A DNA stretch of 64,000 nt from Phocaeicola massiliensis B84634 = Timone 84634 = DSM 17679 = JCM 13223 (GCF_000382445.1 NZ_KB905472.1:2689278-2753277), one strand, 5' to 3'; shown: positions 1 to 9,107, counted from the first letter of the stretch. Numbers and translations are program-made. The notes: generated from the letters alone by a model not told the origin.

Positions 1-1
1 A

Positions 2-1093
2 AACTCAGGTGCACTTATCAGTGTTATCGGCAACAAAGACTTGACATGGGAAAAAACTTACACCACAAGCATCGGTCTTGACGCTGCATTGTTTAATAAC
101 CGTCTGCGCTTTACTTTTGATTTCTATTCAAAAGACACAGACAACATTCTTTATAATGTGCCTGTTACAGGGCTTACCGGAGTGACCAGTGTTTACAGGA
201 ATATCGGCAAAATGAAGAACACCGGATATGAAATCTCATTAGGCGGTGATATCATCAGTACAAAAGACTGGTTCTGGAACGTAGAATTAAATATAGGTCA
301 CAATAGTAATAAATTAAAAGATCTCTATAAACAAAAAGATACAGACGGAAGCTATGTGGTAAAACCCGTTATCATCAGTGATGGAAGTAGCATTGCCGGT
401 ACAGCGCAACGCATCCTCGAAATCGGTTATCCGGTAGATACTTATTATTTAAAGGAATGGGCAGGTGTAAATCCTGAAAACGGTGCTCCAATGTGGTACA
501 AAGATACCAAAGATAGCGAAGGCAATGTCACAGGAAGAGAAACAACCTCTAACTATGCAGAAGCAGGATACTATAAATGCGGTTCAGCAGCTCCCGATTT
601 GTTTGGAGGTTTCTCTACAACTTTAACATGGAAAGGTTTTGACTTGAATGCCGTATTCGGTTACTCTATCGGCGGAAAGATTTATAACTATTCACGTCAA
701 GAATATGACTCCGACGGAACTTATACCGACCGCAATCAAATGAAACTGAAAGACGGCTGGAATCGTTGGGAAAAACCGGGAGATATTGCCACTCATCCCG
801 TTGCCAAATATAATAATCAAGATAAAGGAAACTCTGCATCTTCCCGCTATCTGGAAGACAGCGACTACCTGAAATTACGTTCTCTGACCCTGGGGTACAA
901 CTTTAAGCTACCACAATGGGGTATTCAAAATTTACGCGTATTCATGAACGCAGAAAACCTGTTTACAATCACAGATTATTCAGGCGTAGACCCTGAAATT
1001 CCGGCCAGTGACGGTTCGGTAATGGGTACTGCCGGCCCTGCCGTTTATCCGTCTGTACGTAAATATATGTTCGGTTTAAATCTTACCTTTTAA
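2..1093 (+). CDS. SusC/RagA-family TonB-dependent outer-membrane receptor, C-terminal part (5' end outside window)
   Basis: The reading frame is open from the window edge to the stop, so the gene starts upstream. About 360 residues remain, all from the beta-barrel domain. They contain alternating aromatic strands, the segment SIGLDAALFNNRLRFTFDFY and a late FMNAENLFTITDYSGVDPEI block, which is typical of the last strands of SusC-like receptors. The protein ends in aromatic phenylalanine (GLNLTF), the usual outer-membrane insertion signal. Family knowledge: such receptors import glycans or other large ligands with TonB energy and form a lidded complex with a SusD lipoprotein. The next gene, 15 bp downstream, is that SusD partner, so the two are co-transcribed. 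The ligand cannot be read from the sequence. Confidence 0.93.
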   Translation, partial: NSGALISVIGNKDLTWEKTYTTSIGLDAALFNNRLRFTFDFYSKDTDNILYNVPVTGLTGVTSVYRNIGKMKNTGYEISLGGDIISTKDWFWNVELNIGHNSNKLKDLYKQKDTDGSYVVKPVIISDGSSIAGTAQRILEIGYPVDTYYLKEWAGVNPENGAPMWYKDTKDSEGNVTGRETTSNYAEAGYYKCGSAAPDLFGGFSTTLTWKGFDLNAVFGYSIGGKIYNYSRQEYDSDGTYTDRNQMKLKDGWNRWEKPGDIATHPVAKYNNQDKGNSASSRYLEDSDYLKLRSLTLGYNFKLPQWGIQNLRVFMNAENLFTITDYSGVDPEIPASDGSVMGTAGPAVYPSVRKYMFGLNLTF

Positions 1094-1108
1094 TCAGTAG
1101 AAACAACA

Positions 1109-2860
1109 ATGAAAAAGATATTGACCTTATTATTGGCAGCGGCATCATTGACCGCTTGCGACATAGATCGTTTACCATACAATTCTATGGCTGCAGAACA
1201 AATCACCAACGACCCTTCCGCATCGTTGGAATCTCTAATGAACGGTATGTATGCCCAGTTAAAAACATGGTCAGACCCCATGCACCGTTGTGGTGAATAT
1301 GCCGGTGACAATATGATGATTCGTGGTTCATCAACAGATGCCTTCTATGAATTCATTTCTTTCTCCCGTACTCCGGTAAACTACCGCTTACAGAACTTTT
1401 GGGATTATGGTTACAAAGCCGTTGCCCAAGCCTCGAACATCATCAAAATGATAGAAGAAGGACAGAGTGCCGAAATAGACAACCAGTTGGGCGAATGCTA
1501 TTATGTGCGCGGTATGATGTATTTCTACTTATGTCGTGCTTATGGACGTCCTTACTATCAGGCCCCCGACAAGAATTTAGGCGTACCTATTGTCAATGGT
1601 ACTCCCGATGATATTATGGGAGACCTGCTGTTGCCTGACCGTTCTACAGTAAAAGAAACGTATGAGCAAGCTATCAGTGACTTGAAAAAGGCAGAAGAGA
1701 TGATGACTATCAACAAAGGCGCTGCTTATGCCTCAAAAGAAGCTGCTCAGGCAATGCTGTCACGCGTATATCTGTATATGAGTGGAACGTATGAAAACCC
1801 CAACCGGGAATATGCCCAACTGGCAGTTGACTACGCGGACAAAGTTATCAATTCGGGCAACTACTCATTATTACCTCGCGAGGAGTTTATGAAATACAAC
1901 ACTCTTACTCCCGAAAATAATGACGAATCCATCTTTGTCGTAAAACGTGTTGCTTCCGAATTCTCCGGCTATGACCACTACTACGGTATTGGCGGTATGT
2001 ATGCCAATATCGGCGGTATGGGTTGGGGAGAAATGTACGCCAGTGCCAAATATATTGATTTACTGAATGAGACAGGACGTAATGACTGGCGTCCGGATCA
2101 TTACAAAATCGTAGACGCACGTGCTGCATTTATCGAGCCGACATACACTGATGATCATAAAGAAGTATTCCGCTTTATCAAACAAGACTCTGAAACGGTA
2201 CTAAATTATGAACAGTTGACTGTAATCAAAAAAGGAGCAACAGTGATCTGCCAAAAGACCAAAGAAGTAGATGGAAAAGATGTACCGGACGGTCCGGAAT
2301 ATACACTGACTCCTGTAGATGCCGAACAAGAAATTTATTCTATCACTTACCAGGATGGCAAGACTTATACGGGTGTGTTAGACTATTACATATCTCTCAA
2401 CCGTGTATACCCACAATTCTACATCACTAAATGTTCTCGCGAAGGAGAAGATTCACATTTACATTCACCGATTATCAGTCGTTTGAGTGAAATTTATCTG
2501 AATCGTGCAGAAGCCTATGCCAAATTGGGCAACTATTCTGCTGCTTTAGCCGACCTAAATACTATTCGCGAACGTTCTATCATCGGTGGTGGATACGCTT
2601 CATTGGATGCAACAAACGCCAGCGAAAGAATTGATAAAGAGCGCCAACTGGAATTAGCCTATCAAGCAGAACGCAGCTATGATGTGTTCCGCAACGGCAA
2701 GCCTTTGACACGTCGCTATCCGGGACCTCACCAACAATTTGAAGACATTCCCGCATCAGACTACCGTGTCATTTATTACATTCCTCAGAATGCAATAAAT
2801 GCTTATCCGGGCACTCTGACTCAAAACCCAACTGATAACAGCGGAGTTATTCTGAATTAG
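1109..2860 (+). CDS. SusD/RagB-family nutrient-binding outer-membrane lipoprotein
   Basis: The 583-residue product begins with a lipoprotein signal peptide ending in LTAC, with lipidated Cys at about residue 17. It has the SusD architecture: an N-terminal Tyr-rich helical segment (LMNGMYAQLKTWSDP), TPR-like helices around YVRGMMYFYLCRAYGRPYY, and a C-terminal region with EIYLNRAEAYAKLG and IDKERQLELAYQAERSYDVF, which are hallmark SusD_RagB motifs. The length is normal for the family. It would sit on the cell surface as the lid of the SusC-like receptor encoded immediately upstream. The start fits a coupled gene 15 bp after the susC stop. The substrate is unknown; the downstream GH109-type gene has its own promoter and may be unrelated. 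Confidence 0.95.
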   Translation: MKKILTLLLAAASLTACDIDRLPYNSMAAEQITNDPSASLESLMNGMYAQLKTWSDPMHRCGEYAGDNMMIRGSSTDAFYEFISFSRTPVNYRLQNFWDYGYKAVAQASNIIKMIEEGQSAEIDNQLGECYYVRGMMYFYLCRAYGRPYYQAPDKNLGVPIVNGTPDDIMGDLLLPDRSTVKETYEQAISDLKKAEEMMTINKGAAYASKEAAQAMLSRVYLYMSGTYENPNREYAQLAVDYADKVINSGNYSLLPREEFMKYNTLTPENNDESIFVVKRVASEFSGYDHYYGIGGMYANIGGMGWGEMYASAKYIDLLNETGRNDWRPDHYKIVDARAAFIEPTYTDDHKEVFRFIKQDSETVLNYEQLTVIKKGATVICQKTKEVDGKDVPDGPEYTLTPVDAEQEIYSITYQDGKTYTGVLDYYISLNRVYPQFYITKCSREGEDSHLHSPIISRLSEIYLNRAEAYAKLGNYSAALADLNTIRERSIIGGGYASLDATNASERIDKERQLELAYQAERSYDVFRNGKPLTRRYPGPHQQFEDIPASDYRVIYYIPQNAINAYPGTLTQNPTDNSGVILN

Positions 2861-2893
2861 AGCTCTCTTTTCAATAACATATTAGTTTTTTAT

Positions 2894-3045
2894 GGAGTTG
2901 TGTCAAAACGTGGATAATGCTGTCGTTTAGTTCGTAGGGGCGAGGTTCGCTCGCCCAAAAACAGTTTGCTTTGCGTCTTCGGGCAGGCAAACCCTTCCCC
3001 TACAGCTGACGATGGGATAGGCCCGGTTTAGTTTTGACACACTCC
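2894..3045. repeat. MITE-like palindromic element, copy 1
   Basis: This 152-bp noncoding element has terminal inverted repeats: GGAGTTGTGTCAAAAC at the left end and GTTTTGACACACTCC at the right end. An inner inverted repeat (GTAGGGGCGAGGTTCG and its partner near GGCAAACCCTTCCCCTAC) would make it fold as one long hairpin. A second copy of the same size, about 85-90 percent identical by eye, lies at 32822-32972. It encodes nothing and fills most of the gap between the susD-like gene and the GH109-type gene. Confidence 0.85.
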
Positions 3046-3137
3046 TTTTTTATAAACACAGAAGCACAAACCTTTCACTTATAAGCCATTCGGCAGCATT
3101 TACTTCTTTTTTATTCGTCCGTTCCGAAGATTTTATG

Positions 3138-3145
3138 TAATTTTG
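3138..3145 (+). promoter_or_regulatory. Bacteroidetes -7 box (TAATTTTG)
   Basis: TAATTTTG matches the TAnnTTTG -7 consensus and lies 45 bp before the start of the GH109-type gene. It gives that gene a promoter separate from the susCD pair. No convincing -33 TTTG was seen. Confidence 0.6.
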
Positions 3146-3189
3146 CATCAAACAACTATTAATCCAATAAAACTTTATCAGAAAAAAAC

Positions 3190-4608
3190 ATGATTAAAAA
3201 ACTATCTACCTTGGTAGCCGGTTTAGCGTTGATATGCTTGACCGGATGCACTTCACCCCAAAAAGGAACAGCACAGAATGATGTGTTTTCTCCTATTGAA
3301 GTAGCAGTTCCCGAACGTCCCGCAGGACAACAGGATGTAATCCAACTGACCACTCCTAAACTCGACACTGTTCGTGTTGGATTTATCGGACTCGGAATGA
3401 GAGGCCCCGGAGCTGTGGAACGCTGGACACATATCCCCGGAACAAAGATTGTCGCACTCTGCGATTTACTTCCCGAAAATGCAGAAAGAGCACAAAAAAT
3501 CGTCACCAATGCAGGAATGGAAGCACCGGTACTGTATTCCGGTTCGGAAGATGCATGGAAGCAATTGTGCGAACGTAATGATATCGACCTTGTTTATATT
3601 GCCACCGACTGGAAGCATCATGCCGAAATGGGTGTTTATGCCATGGAACACGGAAAACATGTTGCCATCGAAGTTCCGTCTGCCATGACACTGGACGAAA
3701 TCTGGGCGTTAATCAATACTTCGGAAAAGACTCGCAAGCACTGTATGCAGTTGGAAAACTGTGTATATGACTTCTTCGAACTGACTACACTGAACATGGC
3801 TCAACAGGGATTGTTCGGCGAAGTGCTGCACGTAGAAGGTGCTTATATCCACAACCTCGAAGAATTCTGGCCCTACTATTGGAATAACTGGCGTTTGGAT
3901 TACAATAACGAAAACCGTGGAGACGTTTATGCCACTCACGGTCTTGGCCCTGCCTGCCAGTTGCTGGACATTCACCGTGGCGACCGCATGAAGACTTTGG
4001 TAGCTATGGATACTAAAGCTGCAACCGGTCCTGAACTGGGTAAGAGATATGGTTTGGCAAACGATTCTATCGAATTCCAGAACGGTGACCACACCATGAC
4101 CTTCATCCGCACAGAAAACGGTAAGACAATTCTTATCCAACACGATGTAATGAATCCCCGTCCTTACAGCCGTATGTATCAGCTGACAGGTACTGATGGT
4201 TTTGCCAACAAATATCCTATCGAAGAATATTGCCTGCGCCCCGACCAGGTTGACGCTAAAGAAGTACCCAACCACGAGAACCTGAATATGCACGCTGCTG
4301 TTCCCGAAAACGTAAAAGAAGCCTTGATGGAGAAATACAAACACCCGATTCACCGGGAATTGGAAGAAACAGCCAAGAAGGTAGGCGGTCACGGTGGTAT
4401 GGACTACATCATGGATTACCGTCTGGTTTACTGTCTGCGCAACGGTTTGCCTTTGGATATGGATGTATACGATTTGGCTGAATGGTGCTGCATGGCAGAC
4501 CTTACCCGTCTTTCTATCGAAAACGGTAATGCTCCGGTAGCTGTACCCGACTTTACCCGCGGCAGCTGGAACAAGGTGAAAGGTTATCGTCACGCATTTG
4601 CCAAATAA
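3190..4608 (+). CDS. GH109-type Gfo/Idh/MocA-family lipoprotein (probable alpha-N-acetylgalactosaminidase)
   Basis: The 472-residue product has a lipoprotein signal peptide ending in LTGC (Cys20). A Rossmann NAD-binding motif GFIGLGMRG follows at about residues 61-69. The remainder is a Gfo/Idh/MocA fold with EVPSAMTLDEIW and the segment THGLGPACQLLDIHRGDRM, which resembles family GH109. GH109 enzymes remove terminal alpha-linked N-acetylgalactosamine with a bound NAD as redox cofactor. The N-terminal lipid anchor suggests an envelope location. The gene stands alone after the susCD pair, with its own -7 box upstream and a strong terminator downstream. An NAD-dependent sugar dehydrogenase is the alternative, but the export signal and glycine-rich motif favour GH109. 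Confidence 0.85.
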   Translation: MIKKLSTLVAGLALICLTGCTSPQKGTAQNDVFSPIEVAVPERPAGQQDVIQLTTPKLDTVRVGFIGLGMRGPGAVERWTHIPGTKIVALCDLLPENAERAQKIVTNAGMEAPVLYSGSEDAWKQLCERNDIDLVYIATDWKHHAEMGVYAMEHGKHVAIEVPSAMTLDEIWALINTSEKTRKHCMQLENCVYDFFELTTLNMAQQGLFGEVLHVEGAYIHNLEEFWPYYWNNWRLDYNNENRGDVYATHGLGPACQLLDIHRGDRMKTLVAMDTKAATGPELGKRYGLANDSIEFQNGDHTMTFIRTENGKTILIQHDVMNPRPYSRMYQLTGTDGFANKYPIEEYCLRPDQVDAKEVPNHENLNMHAAVPENVKEALMEKYKHPIHRELEETAKKVGGHGGMDYIMDYRLVYCLRNGLPLDMDVYDLAEWCCMADLTRLSIENGNAPVAVPDFTRGSWNKVKGYRHAFAK

Positions 4609-4633
4609 GAAACAGTGAATTCTTAAAACAACA

Positions 4634-4691
4634 ATAACTTATGATTGGAGAAACCTACACACAGACAACTCCAATCATAAGTTATTTTTTA
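4634..4691 (+). terminator. Rho-independent terminator
   Basis: A 17-bp perfect stem (ATAACTTATGATTGGAG and its complement) is followed by a run of T. It ends the GH109-type transcript. Confidence 0.85.
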
Positions 4692-4863
4692 TGTCCCTAT
4701 TTGAAAAGAAAGTTTAAGAACTCAGCGCTATTCCCGACCGGCAACGTAACATCGAGTTTATAAAAGCACTGACTCCCCTATGCCGACATGAACATTATCC
4801 ATGAATTTGAATAAGACAGTAGCTTAATGCTTTCCATCTGCAAGAAGCAAAAAAACGGTCACA

Positions 4864-5412
4864 TCACTCCACATTCACTTTAGTCAGCTTCCCTGTCACC
4901 GAATCAATGATGAATCCATAGACCTTGATATCAGAAGGTATCAACGGATGATTGACAATGGCATGCACAGTGCCGCGCACAGATTTCTCAGTATCTTCAA
5001 ATCCGTCCAGCCATGACGCAAAGTCCACACCGCAATAGTGAATCATATCGATTGTTTCCTGCTTGATGCCGCGTGCCTTCATGTGCTCTATCATTTCACC
5101 ACTATTCATGTGGCAGGCACCGCAATCGGAATGGGCTATGACCATCACTTCTTTTACGCCCAACTCATATATAGCTACCATCAAACTGCGAATCACACTC
5201 CCGAAAGGATGCGAAATGACACCTCCTGCATTTTTAATCATTTTCACATCGCCATTCTTGATGCCCAAGGCGGCCGGCAACAACTCGGTCAGTCGGGTAT
5301 CCATGCATGAAAGAATAGCGATTTTCTTATCAGGATATTTATTGGTGATATACTTTTCATACCCTTTGTTTGCTACAAACTGTTTATTGAATTCAAGAAT
5401 TTCATCTAACAT
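4864..5412 (-). CDS. beta-class carbonic anhydrase
   Basis: The 182-residue protein interconverts CO2 and bicarbonate. The zinc ligands and catalytic pair of the beta class are visible: Cys36, Asp38 and Arg40 in SCMDTR, and His94 and Cys97 in HSDCGAC. The NAGG loop follows at about residues 61-64. There is no signal peptide, so it should be cytoplasmic. The length suits the short bacterial type. A -7 box (TATGTTTG on the minus strand, 5437-5444) sits 25 bp upstream of the start. Bacteroidales depend on CO2 for the fumarate/succinate route, which would explain the need for this enzyme, but that link is an inference. Confidence 0.93.
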   Translation of the reverse strand: MLDEILEFNKQFVANKGYEKYITNKYPDKKIAILSCMDTRLTELLPAALGIKNGDVKMIKNAGGVISHPFGSVIRSLMVAIYELGVKEVMVIAHSDCGACHMNSGEMIEHMKARGIKQETIDMIHYCGVDFASWLDGFEDTEKSVRGTVHAIVNHPLIPSDIKVYGFIIDSVTGKLTKVNVE

Positions 5413-5485
5413 GGCTTTGCGTTTTTATGTTTCCCGCAAACATACGAAAAAAACAAATGAAGCGGTACATTCCCGCCTGAGAATT

Positions 5486-5749
5486 TTAATGAACACCCGA
5501 CTTTTTACAGTCCAATAATGTAAGCACAAACCATATCAGAAAAAGCATAGATAATAAAGGATTGCTGCAATAAGAAAAAACCAGCACCATAAACGCAACC
5601 ACGGCATGTGTGATACGCATCACATGACCTGTACTAACTTTCTCACCTAAATAGAGTGAGAACAAATTGGCATAAGCATCTGCCCAGCCCGCTACGAAGA
5701 GTTTGACGCGTCCCAACAGGGATAAACGAATTGAAAGTTCTTTTTTCAT
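5486..5749 (-). CDS. small conserved-looking membrane protein, function unknown
   Basis: The 87-residue product has a basic N-terminus and an amphipathic stretch, then two probable membrane segments at about residues 46-60 and 65-80 (HAVVAFMVLVFSYCS and LLSMLFLIWFVLTLLDC). I do not recognise a family. The start codon follows a plausible leader, and the gene lies between the WYL regulator and the carbonic anhydrase on the same strand. An 82-bp gap separates it from the carbonic anhydrase start, which has its own -7 box. It appears real because of its hydrophobic pattern and orderly position, but this is not proven. Confidence 0.6.
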   Translation of the reverse strand: MKKELSIRLSLLGRVKLFVAGWADAYANLFSLYLGEKVSTGHVMRITHAVVAFMVLVFSYCSNPLLSMLFLIWFVLTLLDCKKSGVH

Positions 5750-5805
5750 GACTGTTCCTTATTTTATGATGGCACAAAGAAACAGTCCTGTTTTGACAGA
5801 ATACG

Positions 5806-6714
5806 TCAATCCTGAATTTTTTCACTGATATTCTGCACTTTTTCTTTTAAGTAAAGAACAAAATCAGGAGAGTTAATTATTTCAATGTCCTCAAACAGAC
5901 CAAGAACAAAACGCCCGATTCCCTCATACTTACATACTTCTGTATGAAAAAGCCAATGAGCATCATCTTCTCTCTCCATATACTTCTCGGCCAATTGAAA
6001 TTCCTCTATCAACAGATTGGCAGCAGTCATGCCCAAACGGAGAGTGACAGGCAAACGTCGGTCACTGCTGATATGAAAAACATCAGTATACCCTTCTTCA
6101 TGAGACTCCTCAAATTGCCAACCGGTCTCCAACACCTCCACCGAAGTTATCCGGGACACTTTAAAAAGTTTATTCTTACCGCTTGCCGGCTCGTAGCACC
6201 ATATTTCATTATTATTGGCAGTAAAAGCAAACGGCTCCACCACCCTGTCCGTCACAGCATGGCTGTTCGATGACTTATACTCATGAAACGCCACTTGTCT
6301 CTTATCTTTCACTGCCTCATAAAGATTATGCACATTGTCAGCAATGCCGCTACGGACAACTATCTCGGAAAGAATCTCATAATCATATACTTTATATAGT
6401 TTCTCTTTCAAATTTTGTTTGAGTGAGGTATTCCCATCTACACTTTCGATGGCACGTTTTAAAATATAAGCCTCTTCCTCGGTGAAATGCACCAAAGTGG
6501 AAATATCCTTAAAATAAGGAGAAGATTTATCGAGTGAATAACAGCCGTTTGTCTTGCGGACAATAAACCCTGCCATTTTGAACGCCTCAATATATCGATA
6601 GACGTTTCGCGAACTCATATCCAACCGTTTTCCAAGTTCTTCCAAGGTGTATTTACGGTTTTGTGTCAGCAACATCATCAGGCGAAGCTGACGCTCAAAC
6701 TTGTGTAGTTCCAT
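5806..6714 (-). CDS. HTH plus WYL-domain transcriptional regulator
   Basis: The 302-residue protein has an N-terminal winged helix at about residues 5-60, with the recognition stretch SSRNVYRYIEAFKMAGFIV. A middle helical region follows, and then a WYL domain around residues 140-210 (WCYEPASGKNKLFKVSRI). WYL domains bind nucleic acid or nucleotide-type ligands and act as sensory modules in regulators, sometimes of DNA-repair or defence genes. The gene lies 9 bp after the Crp/Fnr-family gene and is probably in one transcript with it. There is no defence gene beside it. The target and ligand are unknown. Confidence 0.85.
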   Translation of the reverse strand: MELHKFERQLRLMMLLTQNRKYTLEELGKRLDMSSRNVYRYIEAFKMAGFIVRKTNGCYSLDKSSPYFKDISTLVHFTEEEAYILKRAIESVDGNTSLKQNLKEKLYKVYDYEILSEIVVRSGIADNVHNLYEAVKDKRQVAFHEYKSSNSHAVTDRVVEPFAFTANNNEIWCYEPASGKNKLFKVSRITSVEVLETGWQFEESHEEGYTDVFHISSDRRLPVTLRLGMTAANLLIEEFQLAEKYMEREDDAHWLFHTEVCKYEGIGRFVLGLFEDIEIINSPDFVLYLKEKVQNISEKIQD

Positions 6715-6723
6715 ACTATCGAA

Positions 6724-7311
6724 TTAGCCGTTTATCTTTTTCTGCTTTCCCAGTCCTGCACGGATGCGGCTCAATGACTGCGGAGTAATCCACAGATAAG
6801 AAGCAATATGCTTCAACGGAACATATTGCAAAAGTTCGGGATTCTCTTCCAACAAAGCAAGATAACGCTCTTTGGCACGAGGACTCCCTCCGCTGATAAG
6901 CCAATTCTCCAAACCGAGAAGTTGCTGTTCGAAAAGCCTTCTTCCGAAGTTGGCCAATTCAGCAGATGAAGCATAAAAAGACTCCAGTTTTGCCTTAGAA
7001 ATACCATAAAGTTCACTGTCACACATGGCCTCTATGGAAACCAATGAAGGAGTATTTTCTATGTAGCCCCAAGACGAAAAAACCGCCTCTCCCTCGGAAG
7101 CAAACCAAACGGAGACATCTGCCCCATCATTCAGGTAATGCCCCCGCCAGATTCCCTTGCTTATAATATAGAAATTCGAATTCCGTTCCCCCTCCTGCAC
7201 CAGAAAATCTCCTTTGCGAAAACTAAACTTTTCCATTTTCTCCAATAACTGTAAGCTCACGGTTATGGGCAAACTGTATTTTTCACAAAACTTCCGAACA
7301 AACGCATCCAT
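6724..7311 (-). CDS. Crp/Fnr-family transcriptional regulator
   Basis: The 195-residue protein has an N-terminal cyclic-nucleotide-binding-type beta barrel at about residues 25-115 (FRKGDFLVQEGERNSNFYII). A C-terminal HTH follows at about residues 160-190 (HIASYLWITPQSLSRIR), typical of short Bacteroidetes Crp/Fnr proteins. The Fnr-type cysteine cluster is absent, so it is not an obvious oxygen sensor. It has its own -7 box (TACCTTTG, minus strand, 7335-7342). The divergence from E. coli Crp makes cAMP binding doubtful. It may regulate the adjacent WYL gene or the MATE exporter upstream. Confidence 0.88.
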   Translation of the reverse strand: MDAFVRKFCEKYSLPITVSLQLLEKMEKFSFRKGDFLVQEGERNSNFYIISKGIWRGHYLNDGADVSVWFASEGEAVFSSWGYIENTPSLVSIEAMCDSELYGISKAKLESFYASSAELANFGRRLFEQQLLGLENWLISGGSPRAKERYLALLEENPELLQYVPLKHIASYLWITPQSLSRIRAGLGKQKKING

Positions 7312-7347
7312 ACTTCTCTGTTGATTTAATACCGCAAAGGTAACAAA

Positions 7348-8700
7348 TCATCCCCGAACCGACTGATGTTTACGCCAATAAATTATGGTTATCACTAAAA
7401 AAGTAAGTACCTCAGCCAACGGAACTGCCAGCCAAATACCCGGCACTTTAAACAGTAAGGGCAGCCCGAGAAGGCAGATAACCATGAATACGAATCCGCG
7501 CAACACCGTAACCACCATTGCCGGGCGCGCACGCTCCACACTTTGAAAATAGCCGATGGACACGATATTCACGGCAAAGAAAACAAATCCCGAAGCAAAC
7601 AAAGGCAATCCTGACACTGCAATATCGTATGCCGGATAAGAACGATCAATAAACATTGCCACTATCTGATGATTGAATATCGCTGTAAGAGCAAAGAATA
7701 CAAGTCCGCAAATCACAGCTGTCGCCAATGCCAGACGAAAAGCCGAACGCACACGTGCTTCATCACCGGCTCCGAAATTATAGCTCAAGATGGGTTGTGC
7801 CGACTGTCCAATAGCATTATACACCATAAATATAATAGGGAAAAAATAGCAGGCAATGCTGAAAGCTGCCACCCCGTCTTCTCCCAGATACGAAATAAAC
7901 ACATAGTTACCGGCAAACATCATACAGGCAATTGCTCCCTCACACAAAAACGTGGATGCTCCCAACCGACACATATATTTCACATTACGCCAAGTGAGCT
8001 GCATACTCTTTCTGCTGAGCTTCACGCGGCAGAAATGGATAACATTTTTCTTACGGCTCAAATATATGATTATCATAGCAGCCCCAACCACATAACCTAA
8101 ACTGGTGGCAAGTGCCGCACCCATCATTTCCCAACCGAAAATAAAGATGAACACATAATCGAGCACAATATTAATCACTGCCGGAATAGCATTGCACCAC
8201 ATGGCATAATTAGGAGACCCATCCAATCGCACAAAAAACATACCCGAACTGAGCAGTGCGCTGAACACCAAAAAGGGAAGAAACCAATGCATATATTCTA
8301 CCGCCAAAGGCAACAAGCGTTCCGAACTTCCCAGCAATCGTGCCACTTGAGGTGCAAACATACACACCACCCCCCATAGCAACGCCAAGAACAAAGAAGA
8401 AACCACCACTGCCTGCGTTACATTAATACGCGCTGATTTCTGCTTACCCTGTGACAAATGAATGGAAGCAACCACAGACGCCCCCACTCCAAACATCAGC
8501 CCGATGCCTGTACTTATCAAAAACAGTGGAGCCGTAATATTTACCGCTGCCAATGCATCACTTCCAATCCCCTTACCTACGAATATTCCGTCTGTTATAA
8601 CAAACACAGCCGAAAATACCATCCCCAACACAGTAGGTATCAGCAATTTCCGAAACAACTTCGGAATCTCCATGCTACCAAAATCAATACTATCTTTCAT
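7348..8700 (-). CDS. MATE-family efflux transporter
   Basis: The 450-residue polytopic protein has about 12 predicted membrane helices arranged as two homologous halves. Typical MATE N-terminal sequence is present (TVLGMVFSAVFVITDGIFVG), along with an internal GQSAQPILSYNFGAG segment characteristic of the second half. It should export cationic drugs or metabolites using Na+ or H+ gradients; the substrate is not predictable. A -7 box (TATCTTTG, minus strand, 8728-8735) lies 28 bp upstream. The Crp/Fnr gene follows on the same strand after 36 bp but has its own -7 box. A second, distinct MATE gene lies at 45974-47308. Confidence 0.92.
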   Translation of the reverse strand: MKDSIDFGSMEIPKLFRKLLIPTVLGMVFSAVFVITDGIFVGKGIGSDALAAVNITAPLFLISTGIGLMFGVGASVVASIHLSQGKQKSARINVTQAVVVSSLFLALLWGVVCMFAPQVARLLGSSERLLPLAVEYMHWFLPFLVFSALLSSGMFFVRLDGSPNYAMWCNAIPAVINIVLDYVFIFIFGWEMMGAALATSLGYVVGAAMIIIYLSRKKNVIHFCRVKLSRKSMQLTWRNVKYMCRLGASTFLCEGAIACMMFAGNYVFISYLGEDGVAAFSIACYFFPIIFMVYNAIGQSAQPILSYNFGAGDEARVRSAFRLALATAVICGLVFFALTAIFNHQIVAMFIDRSYPAYDIAVSGLPLFASGFVFFAVNIVSIGYFQSVERARPAMVVTVLRGFVFMVICLLGLPLLFKVPGIWLAVPLAEVLTFLVITIIYWRKHQSVRG

Positions 8701-8804
8701 ACCTATATCAATTTATTTTTCCGGTTGCAAAGATAGGATGTTATTTTAGGGTAAAAATTACCATTTGGTAATTTCAGTCACTTTTTGTTCATTAGCCAGA
8801 CTAA

Positions 8805-9012
8805 GCGTTTTCGTCCTTTCGACTATGCCTGTCTGTCAGTCGAATTACTACAGTCTTCGGCAGTGGACTGTATAGTCCATTGCAGTGGACCGTACAGTCT
8901 GCTACGGTGGACTGTACAGTCTGTTGCCGAAGACTGTAATATTCTTCCGTTTAAAAGGCCTTGACCACCCCTATGAAACGGCTTATGCTTCCCTTTGTAG
9001 GTGATATGATAT
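8805..9012. repeat. 208-bp dispersed element with four 22-bp palindromic tandem units, copy A
   Basis: Positions 8849-8936 hold four successive 22-bp units, each starting TACAGTC or TATAGTC and ending GACTG or GACCG. The junctions form CTGTACAGT palindromes. The first and last units pair perfectly over CAGTCTTCGGCA and TGCCGAAGACTG. The flanks, from the CGTCCTTTCGA start to the GTGATATGATAT end, are shared with copy B at 54586-54793. There is no open frame with coding character. It lies between the MATE promoter and tRNA-Thr. Confidence 0.85.
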
Positions 9013-9076
9013 AAGGAGATAAAACAAGGATTAGATCCCAAAGGAAACAATGTGTCCCACTTTTTACAACAAAAAG

Positions 9077-9107
9077 TTTGTGAGTTAAAAAGAAATCACT
9101 ACCTTTG
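9077..9107 (+). promoter_or_regulatory. tRNA-Thr promoter
   Basis: TTTG at 9077-9080 and TACCTTTG at 9100-9107 are separated by 19 bp, an ideal Bacteroidetes -33/-7 promoter, 21 bp before the tRNA. Confidence 0.85.

Noticed and set aside
3709-4593. 294-residue reverse frame in the GH109-type gene
   Set aside because: It has no recognisable motif and lies wholly inside a confident gene; it is a shadow of codon bias.
5806-7311. WYL and Crp/Fnr pair as a defence-island regulator
   Set aside because: No defence gene adjoins; the neighbours are a transporter and carbonic anhydrase.
8849-8936. 22-bp repeats suggesting a CRISPR array
   Set aside because: The units are contiguous with no spacers and are themselves diverged palindromes; no cas gene is near.
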